Assembly (NCBI GenBank): GCA_030141605.1
Contig: JAQGDQ010000223.1
Location: 194,704-258,703 of the forward strand
Length of the DNA stretch: 64,000 nt
From: Tubiluchus corallicola
Lineage: Eukaryota; Priapulida; Priapulimorpha; Priapulimorphida; Tubiluchidae
Direction of reading: 5' to 3'
The notes under the pieces were generated by a model, which was given only the letters and a program-made list of their open reading frames with translations, did no database searches and was not told the origin of the DNA. Numbering within the stretch: position 1 is the stretch's first letter; every line of letters starts with the position of its first letter. Shown piece after piece: positions 1-12,628 of this stretch. The position numbers and the translations under genes are program-made.

Positions 1-154
1 AAACACAGCTGTAAAATATAAAAAATCTTAAAAAATAGATAACTATAAACAACTAAAAATATTTGTTGTACAAACTAAACTAATAAGGATTAAGCTAAAG
101 CTTAAAAGACGTGTACATTCAAAAACTCTTTTTTATGTGCCTGCTTTGGAACTA

Positions 155-612
155 CACCAACACCACCCACACCATACCACAGTAGCTACACCACCACATC
201 ATCTACACCACAACACCACACCAACCGCGCCATGCACCCACACCACGCCACTCACGCCAACTATACCGACCCACCACACCACACCATCCACAGCATGTTC
301 ACAAAAGGGCAAAAGGACAAAGACACTTATTTACAGTCGCCATAGGCTATTATAAGCGACTTAACGAATACAACAACACTGAGATGTCACTAATAGTAAC
401 GCAGATAACAACTGCTTGCGCAAATACAGGTGGTCGTGAGATTCGAACTCGAGCTGCAAGCAGAGAAGCACCCTTAACCACTCGGCCACCCGTACTAACC
501 ACACCCACTACACCATACCATACCATACCGCACAACACCAAACCCACCACATCAAATGGTGATCGCAATGAAGATGACGAAACCTACAACACCAACAGCA
601 CAGCACCACAGC
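155..612. repeat. CAC/ACC-rich low-complexity tract
   Basis: Two blocks (about 155-300 and 490-612) are dominated by CCACACC-like words and flank a tRNA-like sequence. ORFs read through them are His/Thr/Pro-rich artefacts. No gene is seen here. Confidence 0.6.
425..489 (-). repeat. tRNA-Ser/Leu-like pseudogene or SINE head
   Basis: On the minus strand there is an A-box-like GGCCGAGTGGTTAAGG followed by a B-box GAGTTCGAATCTC. A terminal GGTGG can pair with CCACC. The total span of about 62 nt is too short for a class II tRNA, there is no variable arm, and the anticodon stem does not fold cleanly. It is therefore a decayed tRNA or tRNA-derived SINE head, not a working tRNA. Confidence 0.6.
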
Positions 613-1350
613 GAATCCGTGCAAAACATTTTGCACAAAGTTGAAATTGTGTGCTGTAATAAATGCTGTTAGACTGTCCAGCAATGGTCAATAATGCACA
701 GACATTCTACATTCTCTGATGATAATGCGCGAACAGATATAATTTAAATTTACACACTACAGTACATTGGAAATGGCGGCTAATGACAATGCCTGGAATA
801 GCCGCGAAATTTATCAAACTCAAAGACAAGGGATGTTCCAAACAGCGTGCAGTAAAGGGGGTTGAAAAACAATTAAGAAATACACCCCTCCTTTCGTCTA
901 GTGGACATCTCTCCCAACAATACACTTCTTGTAGACCATTTCGTCCTCTTTCTGTGAGCGTGCTTATTTTTTCTCAACATGCCTAAATAGTTGCACAAAC
1001 CGCGTTTCTCTGGAGGCGGTTTGTGCACGCTAAGCGCGTATTCGTGGCCTTCCCGCAAAATCTTAGTACCCCTATAACGCCCACCGTTGAATGGGCTATT
1101 CAACCATTACTGGCACCGGCCCCGTCACGTTCATTCTCTAGAAATAAGAGGTATAAATTTTGCGAATTTTTGCAAAAAAAACAGTTAAAAATGACCGTTT
1201 TTGGAGGTTTATCGCCCCCCCGTCCTACCGGCGGGCTTAATTCGAAAAATAAACCTCCAACTGAAAATGTGTGGGTCGAGACCTGTCGAAGATGGTGTCG
1301 TCGTTGGAGCTGTAGCCTCGTCGGTTTTATATATATATATATATATATAT

Positions 1351-1445
1351 GTCTATAATTTGCATATCGTATATATTAATATATATATCGTTATATATAT
1401 ATATATACCACCGAAATTAATATATACGATATGCAAATTATAGAC
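1351..1445. repeat. Perfect 30-bp inverted repeat around an AT-rich loop
   Basis: Arm 1351-1380 (begins GTCTATAATTTGCATATCG) is an exact reverse complement of 1416-1445. The 35-bp loop is mostly TA repeats and a TA microsatellite lies just to the left (1328-1350). It can form a cruciform or hairpin, probably a MITE or palindromic microsatellite expansion. Confidence 0.85.
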
Positions 1446-1467
1446 ATTTAGTTTTAGCAGAAATTTG

Positions 1468-1523
1468 GGCCTTAAGTGAAGTCGGCGTTATAAAAGGGGC
1501 ATCATATCGAGGTTTGAACTGTA
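1468..1523 (-). mobile_element. Solo end of a TA-flanked pogo/Tigger-like MITE
   Basis: On the minus strand the sequence starts TA-CAGTTCAAACCTCGATATG, then CCCCTTTTATAACG. The same layout recurs at 38463-38515, and similar termini occur at 20185-20285 and 22621-23103. Only one end is recognisable here. Confidence 0.5.
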
Positions 1524-1806
1524 ACACCGAACTGGATTGAAGTCTACTACGTTTAGCCAAAGATGGCGCCAGGTTACAAAAATTAGAGTTTAATTAACTT
1601 TAATTAATTCTTTATTTAATTAACTAATAAACTCAAGCCACTTACATATTTTCGGACGTTAAAGTGCCGTGATACGTCTTAATAGTTTATTCTTTGTTTG
1701 AAATAATCAACAAAAATTTAAAAATGTAAACTTCATACAATCATATTTAATTATTTCATACAGTCATATTCCATTATATTTTTTCCTGGTAATATCTAAG
1801 ACCTAC

Positions 1807-4800
1807 CTATGCCCTTTGAAATATTAGTTGCCATGTGATCATGTATTTCTTTTTTCTTCTTCTTCCAATATATGGGTTTTACAATGTCTTCAAGTAATAC
1901 AGCAGCTAACGAGTTTACACCACTGGAAACAGTACTATAACAAAAAAAACAGGAAACATTTATTCATTCTGAGACACTCGTGCACAAAGACGCAATTTTT
2001 GCATAGTAAAAACCGGCTGGCAAAAATTGGGCGATTATAACACACTTTGGGTTCTTACTATAGGTGGCAAAAATTAAACGTAAAAAATCGATAATGTGTC
2101 AGCGTTCTCAGTCGATAATGTGTCAGCGTTCTCAGTCGATAATGTGTCAGAGTCCTCAGTCGATAATGTGTCAGCGTTCTCAGTCGATAATGTGTCAGAG
2201 TCCTCAGTCGATAATGTGTCAGCGTTCTCAGTCGATAATGTGTCAGCATTCTTAGTCGATAATGTGTCAGCATTCTTAGTCGATAATGTGTCAGCGTTCT
2301 TAGTCGATAATGAGTCAGCGTTCTCAATCGATAATGTGTCAGCGTTCTCAGTGGATAATGTGTCAGCATTCTTAGTCGATAATGTGTCAGCGTTCTTAGT
2401 CGATAATGTGTCAGCGTTCTCAGTCGATAATGTGTCAGCGTTCTTAGTCGATAATGAGTCAGCGTTCTTAGTCGATAATGTGTCAGCGTTGTTAGTCGAT
2501 AATGAGTCAGCGTTCTCAGTGGATAATGTGTCAGCGTTCTCAGTGAATAATGTGTCAGCGTTCTCAGTCGATAATGTGTCAGCGTTCTCAATCGATAATG
2601 TGTCAGCCTTCTCAATCGATAATGTGTCAGCCTTCTTAATCGACAATGTGTCATCATTCTTAGTCCATAATGTGTCATCATTCTTAGTCCATAATGTGTC
2701 ATCATTCTTAGTACATAATGTATCATCATTCTTAGTCCATAATGTGTCAGCGTTCTTAATCGATAATGTGTCATCATTCTTAGTCCATAATGTGTCATCA
2801 TTCTTAATCAATAATGTGTCAGCAATGTTAGTCGATAATGTGTCATCATTCTTAGTCCATAATGTGTCAGCATTGTTAGTTGATAATGTGTCATCATTCT
2901 TAGTCCATAATGTGTCAGCGTTCTTAATCGATAATGCGTCAGCGTTCTTAGTCGATAATGTGTCAGCGTTCTCAGTCGATAATGTGTCAGCGTTCTCAAT
3001 CAATAGTGTGTCAGCGTTCTCAATTGATAATGTGTCAGCGTTCTCAATCGATAATGTGTCAGCGTTCTCAGTCGATAATGTGTCAGCGTCCTCAGTCGAT
3101 AATGTGTCAGCATTCTCAGTGGATAATGTGTCAGCATTCTCAGTCGATAATGTGTCAGCGTTCTTAGTCGATAATGAGTCAGCGTTCTTAGTCGATAATG
3201 TGTCATCATTGTTAGTCGATAATGTGTCAGCGTTCTCAATCGATAATGTGTCATCATTGTTAGTCGATAATGTGTCAGCGTTCTCAATCGATAATGTGTC
3301 ATCATTGTTAGTCGATAATGTGTCATCATTGTTAGTCGATAATGTGTCATCATTGTTAGTCGATAATGTGTCATCATTGTTAGTCGATAATGTGTCAGCG
3401 TCCTCAGTCGATAATGTGTCAGCGTTCTCAATCGATAATGTGTCAGCATTTTAGTCCATAATGTGTCAGTAAAGGTACTCACAAATATTGTCAAATCAAT
3501 TATATTCAGAATGACGTGTCAGTAAGTAAAGAATTTTTATTATAAAATTCACTGCAGTGCTGAACACAATAGATTTCAGTTAATTTTCAGGTTTTAGTAA
3601 GCACGTTTACTGTTTAAATGATTATGTATGCTTTTTTACCTTCTTTGTCATATCAAAAATTATTCTGAAAATTATAATCGAACAATTTAGGTACAACCAA
3701 CTTACTGTTTGGGCCAAATACATCGTTGCGAAATCTACACAGGTAGGAGCAGTAAAACTTGAAAAAAATATAAAACTTAAAATTATGCATAAAAAATATG
3801 AAATTTACAAACTTAACGATAACCGATGTTCACCTTATGGCAGCGCTGAACAAAGCTGAGAGAAAAAGGCCTGGCAGTCCTCGTAAGTGGCCAACAGTGT
3901 CCATAACGAATAATGGAAGAAGCTGGAAACAAAGACGAAAAAATCGTGAAAAAAATAACACTTTCAGTTTTTTCATACGTATGAAAATATTGGACTAAGT
4001 AATCTTTTTTATAATAAAAAAACGCTATGAATTATACATATTTGCTCACTGTGACAGCTAATTTCACTGAACTGAATTGAACTGAAAAGAAAAATTAAAA
4101 CAGGTATTGTTCAGCATTTTGAAAGAAAAAAGACTTCCTTATTGTGCGTATTGTTTAGACATAACGTACCTACTGAAAATCAGTACTACCAGATTTTGAA
4201 AAATCTATTCATTGCTTTTACCTGGTCAGGCTTTGAGATGTATCCTTTGAGCATGGGATCACAGTCGTGGTAGTTGGCGTAAATAATCAGTCCCAATACA
4301 CACAAAGAGTTGAAAGCAACAACGTAGCCAAATCCATACAGATACAAAGTTCTGAAAGAATATATTGTCGTGCAGAATGTAGATCAACTCCCGGAACACG
4401 TGTTCAAATGGCAAAAATGCCAAGCTTTTCTGAAACGCTTATATGTTTTATCGATAATAATTTTTATGTTGTAAGTACACGCAATGTTGTACTATGTGTA
4501 CAAAATGGAATAAACAACTCTTTCATTGGCGTGTTTCTAATCACAAGTAGGTTCTAGTACTTTGCTTATTTTCATGTTTGGTAATTGTTTTTTATAAATC
4601 AATTTTTATATGTGTCGATAATGTCCTGGCTTCTGGGTGAAGTACAACTACTTAAAGAGTTGAGTCGCTTATTAAACTAAATTAGCTGGCAAAGGGTCAA
4701 TTGTGATTTAGGAAGCGAAGCAAACAAATTTTGTAAAATTAATTGTATTAGCAATCTAACCTTATGTAGACAAAGTGTATTGTTTCTTGTAATGTTTTTT

Positions 4801-7800
4801 TCTAGAGCTTTAAGGTTGTACCTATATTTAAGAAGCCAAAGCAAATTTTTGTAAATTTAACTATTCACAGTATAGCTTTATGTAGGCACAACTATATTAT
4901 ATTGTTTTTCGTAATCATCAACCGTTGTATTATAATTCATTCAGTTGAAATTGAGTGCATCTCACAATTAAAAACCTAAAACGTTAAAAATGCAAAATGT
5001 AGTTCGAGTTCATTTCGTGCAAAACATCTAACTGAATAGTAGTTTTGTATTTACACTTTGGCTTTGTTGAGAGTTTTAACCGTCATATTTCTCTGCAACA
5101 TGGCTTGACTAGCAGCGTTCAAACTCAGGACAGTGAAAACACCACCACTGATAGCACAAAGAGTAGTCATCCTCTGCGTCGGGTCTCCTGGGAATCTAAA
5201 TGTACATAAGCAAACTAATGAGCATATTTAATCAACCAAAACTTATATTGCTTTCAGCAATTAAAAATGATTTATGTTTTGCAGTCCTAAATTGCCATTT
5301 CAATGTTATAATGTTAACATGCAAACAAGAACATTCGAAATAATTCCAGGCTAAGTCTATAGCGTGATTGCTGCAACTTATCAACATTCAAAATCAGTTT
5401 AAAATGTTTTAGATGCTCTATCTCTACAATTCAGGCTAGTGTGTTATCAGCAAACTGCTTTTACTCTAAACACGTATTTGCATGGCTCCATAAGCATCCA
5501 CGTTTTCAGCAAACACTTTCTAATTAGCAATTTTTGTTGCGCCAGAAGTTTCCAATGTCAAAGCATTAGATTGCCATTACGCGGGCTATCGAGCGAGTGG
5601 TTGCATGTTTGCAGGCACTGGGCGTGTGCGCGCCAAACCGAATAATACGTGTTACAGGCAAGAATCGTATATTTTAACAACTCCAATATTCGTAGAAAAT
5701 ATAATTGGAAAATGAGAATAAAAATAATAACAGCAACATCCTAGTCACCTTCTATTATAAGATCTAGTTGTTGTTTACCCACTCAAATAAAGATCGCAGT
5801 CATACAATAAGAAATAGGAAATTAAACGAATACAGTCGATTTTACAAATGATCCTAAATTTTAAACAAATGTAGGAGACCTAGATGAATAATTGCATCTG
5901 AGGGTTCCTTTGCGAATTTTTTTGCGCTTTGGCTTCCTCAGACTTCCTCGTACTTACTCAAACCAGATTTGACGACCGCCTTCCTGAGTAATCCGCCAAA
6001 CTTCTTCGATCCCACCCACTTGCAAAGTCCCTTTCATCATCACTGTTGCAATACTGGCTATGATGACAAAAATTTGAAATGTGTCAGTCCACAATACGGC
6101 CTTCATGCCGCCCTGTAATTGACAAACATGTGGTCAAGACTAATCGATATAATTTCACTGTGACCAATGCCTAAAAATTGTGGTTACTAGATTGTCAGAA
6201 AAAATTTTCCGGTGCTAATTTCCGGTGAAACAACCCTAATAGATGTCAGCTCATGATGTCAGGAAATGATTTCAATACTGTACAGAAAAAAACATTTTCA
6301 CTGCTTTTTTAATTGCAAATTAAGATAAATTTTAAAAGGTTTTCTGAATGTACTTTGATTATGGATGTACTGTTTGATGCCAATACGTTTACTTGGAGTA
6401 TACTGTGACTAAATGTACAACTGATGATATGTTCACTGGCCAATAATTGTGTAACTGGCGAAATGCGCACTTAGGCATTGTGGCGAGGTGCATGTGTAAG
6501 ATTTGTGCACCGGCAGAACGACACACAATTACTTTTATAATTGTCCACAGAGGAATTTAGCACATCCAAGGCCGAACAGAAAGTTTGACGTCAACACATA
6601 AGGAAATTACTAATTCGTCAACAGCGAACTAGTCAAAGAAATCGCTTAGGGCAAAGACGACATTTTTTCAGCTGAGAACCTCGCCACAGGACAGTTTGTC
6701 GCGAAAAGAAGGGGCAAGCAGAAATCCACGTGAAACCCACGTGTTCGCGCAGGCTTATTTAAGACTTTAGTAAAAATTCATAGGCGTACGAACCCCTCCT
6801 TACCGCATTCGAGCAATCACATTTTTTCGGGGAATCACCAAATTTTTCGGGCACCGGCCAAATGACAAAAAAATATATAATATTTTTCATAAAAGGAAAT
6901 CTCGAAGTTTTTCCATGGCGCCAAATGAAGTGCCCGAAATCCTTGCATTTTTATCGTGTGGTGGGATGAGGCAATTCCGGACAAAAAATGACCCCCTCCT
7001 CGGAAAAATCGACCAGTACGCCCATGGCTGCAACTGCACATTGCTAAAATATAAAAAGCTACATGTTCTAGTTTCGATTGCATTGGCAATGTTGCGCAAC
7101 AATTTAAATGCCAAGTTGTATAGGGCGAAAAGGACTTTTAGTAAGGTCTCGACCGTCTCATAGACAGGCAGGATTGTCAACAATCCGTTTAACCTAATTG
7201 CCATCTATCACTTTTTAAACGATGGTATGAGACAATTTATTTTTAATTATTAATTTTCTTTTTCACATTGCGTAAGGCTGCATATACTATACTAAGACCT
7301 ACTCTGTATTATGAAGTCACGTTTTGTTATTTTCAGTTGTACGGTGTTATATTAATCTATGTTAATTTCAAATGTAAATATTGCACATTATTTTTGCATT
7401 GTATCTTGGGGATAATATCTGTGTCAATTATAAACAACTATTTGATACAAGTCAAATAAACTAAGCTTAAAATAAACTAATTCCCAATCACGCATGATCC
7501 ACACCGACTAGTTTGCGCGGGTTTATATTCTTATTCCTAGGCCGGGCCGGGTGGATTATCCAATAGTATAGTATAGCTAGTATAGGCTGCAGCCTCGAGC
7601 CCTCAAGTTTGAGAAGCACTGCTAAAAGATTTTCAAATATATTTTTTGAGAAATGAGCATAATATTTTAATATTTAACATTGCTGCATTCATGCTATTTA
7701 AAATAAAATTTCAACTTTAAAAAAGGATGCTGAGAGTCTGAAAACCGAATTTTGAAAAAAATGGCCCCTATTTGTGGCCCCTTATTTGAGAAAAAGGGCC

Positions 7801-8340
7801 CTTGCTTGAGACACTTTCCTTGAGATAAGCGGTCCCTGTTTGAAGCTCTTTATCTTGAGATAAGGGGCCAAAGTTTGGGTATAAGACGTGCTGTTTATAC
7901 GGACCGTCTGTTGTCTGATGCAACACACTGTATATTGTGTGTACTTTGTAAAGGTAGTGAAATTAAGACGCATACCCACGTAAAATTGTGGGATTAATTT
8001 TAAATCTTATCTAGTAGAGATTGACTGCAAGAAGGTGGTGATTCTAGCACAATACAACTGCTGACGTTCCATAGCAGTCTCTTTTTTTCCCGAATGGGAT
8101 AAGTTACAGGAATGGGTGAAAACTTTCAACTTATTTATTTACTTACTATTCCCGTATAAAATGTGCATATGAAGCCACTGCTAAGAATTGATGCTTCTAT
8201 AGACAATCCAGTAACTGTAAGAAATAAACAAATGTGGATGCATTAACAATCCAAAAGAGTCGAAAGTAAAGCTAAATGTAGGTAATTATGTGGTACTGTA
8301 ATTAGAGTTATCAGAAGAATAGTGCATCACCCACCATCCC

Positions 8341-8371
<31 letters not shown>

Positions 8372-11300
8372 GAATAATAATGATAATAATAATAATAATA
8401 CTACTAATAATAATAATCTTTATTTAAAGTCGACGTTTTAGATAAACAATTAATATGAGCTCAAAGAGCTTTTGTCGAGTGTGAATCACAATTGTGAACT
8501 ACATAATGTAAAAAGTGTAATAAAACTGTTAGTAATAGTATTGATGGCAAAGATAATCCAAAAGACATTGCTAATTACTTTGTTCGTGATTACCAGATAC
8601 TATATAACAGCGCTGGGACAAGCTATGATGAAATAAAAATTTACATAACAAGCTACGCTATGGAGAAGAACAGTGCAATGAACAATGTACAATGATCAAT
8701 TAGTGACATAATTTCTGTTATCTCAAACCAGGTAAACTGGATGGCTCACTAGGTCTCTCTAGTGATCATGTCATAAATGGTTCAACAATGTTAAACATTC
8801 ATTTAACATTTCTGGTAAATGCCATGCTATGACATGGGTATTGTCCACAGACAATCTGTGCGAGTACCATCACGCCTAGAGTAAAAGACCCTCGTAAGAA
8901 GCTAAATGAAAAATCAGACTATAGAGGTATTGCCCTGACGTCTTGCTTATTGAAACTCATAGGCTGGTTCATCCGCAATAAATTTCGAGACAATCTTAAA
9001 AGCTGTGATTTGCAATATGCCTACAAGAAAAGCTGCTCAACAGATCTTTGTGCATTAATATTGAAAGAAACTGTAAACTATTATATGATCAAAAATTCGG
9101 CCGTGTACTGCTCCCTCATCGACTTTTCAAAAACCTTTGACCGTGTAAACATTGTAAAGCTGTTTTCAAAACTATAAGAAAACTGCAGCCTTCCAAATCA
9201 CGTTCTTGCTTTAATGTTAAGTACTTATTTAAATGAAAATGTTTCTATTCAGTGGAACAATACTAAGTCTTTCTCTTTCACGACAACCAATGGAATACGC
9301 CAAGGTAGTGTTCTATCTGGAATTTTGTTCATTATATATATAGATGACTTGCTTATGTCTCTTGATAGGCACAAGCTTGGATGCCACTTGCTGAACAGTT
9401 ACGTTGGAGCTCTGGCGTATGCGGATGATGAAGCGTTAAATTGGACCGTCGAAGTGGATCATCTGGGTCACAAAGTAACAACGAATCTTAATGAAATTAG
9501 TGATGTTGTAATGTGTAAAAAAGATTTTATTTCGTCTGTTAACGCTATTTTGTGTTCCTTTAAGTCAGTAACAGATAAACGAGTAATGCTTAAATTGTTT
9601 CATGCTTACTGCTCCGCCTCTTATGGATGTTCAATTAACGATTAATCAAAGAACTATATGTCGACGTTATTTACTGACTATAAAAAAGCATTGAGACGAA
9701 TCTTAAACTTGCCTAGAAATTCTCATTCATGCGTGACATTGTGTATTGCTGATAGATATCCTCTTGATATACTCTTCATAAGCGAATTTTAAAACTCTAT
9801 TGTAACATAAATTTATCTGTTAATCCAGTTCTTTGCTCACCAGTTGTATATACCAAGGTAAATAGCACTACTTACCCTACTATATATTACATATGATGCA
9901 ATCATTACATGTGAATAAAAATGATATATATATGTGTGTAGTAATAATATATATAGACTATTATTACCCCAATTTTATCCTAAATACCATGCAGTCCTAT
10001 AAAAATTTTATATGTATTGGTATTCCCAGCTACAGTATCGAACTCACGACCTCCCAGACGGAAGGCGGGCACACTACAGCAGGCTATACTGTCTGGTCAT
10101 CACAGCCAACATAAAATCACAAGTATTGCTTGGGATTATGCTGACAATACAAGTTAACACAACTCGAATTTGAACTACGTCAATTTTTAATTAAATAGTT
10201 TCTATTAGTTTAAAAAAAAGAACCAGTACCTGTACTAGCAGTGGCGAGGAAGTTGATTTATTGTATGTAATAGCGTTTCTTTGACATTACTTGCATTCTT
10301 TTCCTTTAGAAACTAGATTCCTTCGAAGTCAGTCAATACTTTCTGTTCACATTTTCTCTCCTGACTAATTGTGAAAGAAAAATAACTCTAAGAAAAAACC
10401 TAAACACTTTACCTTGCTGGAGTGCCAGAGCGGGTGCAAAGAATACTACAGCCATGTAAAGCTCCTAAAAAAGAAAAATGTTTTGTAAGTTGAAAAAGTG
10501 ATTTATTTTGGTGCTAAAATTTTTATGGCAATCACGTGAGAAAAACATCTGTTTTTCTTTTTGATTTTCATTAACCCATTTAAGTGTTACTGAACCTACA
10601 ATGAACCAGTGTTATTTAAAAATTTTGTTTATATGCTGTTGATAGCACTAGAACACTGTTAGAAAATGCGAATCTTTACGTTGGTACATACTATTTAGTA
10701 ATAATAAGTTAATTTTGCTTTAAAATTGGAGGCTCGCACAGCTTAAAAGGTATTGGGATATTTAATAACAGAATTTTGATTAATGAAGCAAACCATAATA
10801 TGAAAAATACAGTTTTTGTATAATACTGCGGGTTTTGTTATTCATTATTTCGGTTAGACTTCCATTCGGCGAAAGTTTATAACACAATTTTGTTTCCTGT
10901 TCAACTTATACAATAATTCAGCATTGGACGCACAAGTGTCCAGCAGACGTTAGAAAAAAATCGGCGGTGCTTAAAATTTGCACGGATATTTACAGGTTTA
11001 CAGGCGCTCAAAAGCAGCGAAGTTACGAAGCACCAGGGACCAAAAAATGCAAGCGTTCTCAAAAGGTATTCACAATCTTTAGGGCTTGGTGTTTCAGTAC
11101 TGGAACCTGTATGGGAACTTTACGTGCCCATCGTATCTACATACGAATAACTTTTGAAATTTGTTGAATCACAAAGAAAGGTGACCCGCATGAAATATTA
11201 GCTACATAAATTGCACGTACATTTTCTCGCCTTTCACAAGTGCATAATGTTGTGTTGACTCTTTCAAATAATTTCTAATTAGCTAACAGCTTAGTTAAGT

Positions 11301-12595
11301 AATGCAATTTTCGTAAGCGTACATAGTTAAATAATAATAATAGCGTGTGCTGCCAAGTGCTTCCATGCTTGACAATAATATAACATTGGCTTGATAATAT
11401 GCGTACAGATTAAGGCACAAGCAAAAATTGCGTTAAAAAAACACAATTTTTTGGCCAACCAATAAGGGATTTTTTAATCTAACATCATTTTCCTCACCAC
11501 TGTTTATCTATAATCATTTTCTTAGTCACTTGGAGTACTTTGGCAGCTACGTACTTGTCAGATAGTCTGAGCACGAGTATGGTCAGTTTGACCGTGTTTT
11601 AAGTTCACTTTAAGGGATTTAGATTAATTGTTTTTTTGTTTTGTCTTTCACGAAAATTCTTCTCCAATAGCATCAGCATTAACAACGACAATGACAATGA
11701 CAACGGCAAGGACAACGACATCTACACCGATAATGTCACCAATACCAATAGCAACACCAACACAATTAGAGCAGCAACAGCAAGAACAACAACAACAGCA
11801 AGGGTATTGTTTTATTTTTGTGTTTACTAATAGTTAATACGTAGACTTCTATTTACATGTGATTTCATTATTACTACATATGTAGGTGTCAGTTACGCTG
11901 GGACAGCTTATTGCCCTGCATTTAGTCATGCTTCAACATTGGCTTCATATAAATAGCAACTTCAAAAACTGCAAGAAAAAAGTTGTTGATGGTATGAAAT
12001 TTCATTAAGCTGACACGTCGTAAACCGCTGCACGACCGCAACAAAATTTTTCATGTACATGCACCCGTGGCAAACATTTTAATCGTTTTATGAACTAGAG
12101 ATTGAGTGGCAAACTGGTCCCACGTTCCTTCATCCTTTAATTAAGCGCTAACATTTTGCTTGGCGTTTTAGTTTGTTAATGTTGGATAAAGTCGTCTTGA
12201 AAACGTTTACCCGAAGTCGACACCGAGATCTACATCAGTAATTTGCTGTGCAGGCGATAATAAGTTTGCTTGTAATTAAAGCATGTTCGGTTAACAGACA
12301 GTTTAAGAACACCCCAGCAACAGCGAAGAAGATTAGTGTAGATACAGGGAAAATGAGGCGGCAATTATAAGCTTTAAGAAAAGGAAGAAAATCGTGGAGT
12401 GCAGATTTATCTGATCCCTTTTCTAATGAAAACCAACACCACCACCACCACCATCATCATCACCATCATTATTATCATCAACGTAATAAGGATCATCATC
12501 ATCATCACCGTCATTATTATCATTACCAACGTAATCATCATCATCATCACCAACACCACCATAACCACCACCACCACCACCACTACTACCACCAC

Positions 12596-12628
<33 letters not shown>

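Noticed and set aside
2088-3469. CRISPR-like array
   Set aside because: The units are contiguous with no unique spacers, and the host is clearly an animal genome.
2058-3494. ORFs of 164 to 452 codons in the 24-bp array as a repeat protein gene
   Set aside because: Several frames on both strands are open at once. This follows from the 24-bp period. There is no promoter, splice site or non-repeat coding flank, and the array sits inside a transporter intron.
3500-3570. Candidate SLC5A exon on the minus strand starting after TTCAG at about 3571
   Set aside because: Its translation (STAVNFII...) does not continue the transporter. The exon at 1934-1807 ([13 protein letters not shown]) fits in sequence and phase.
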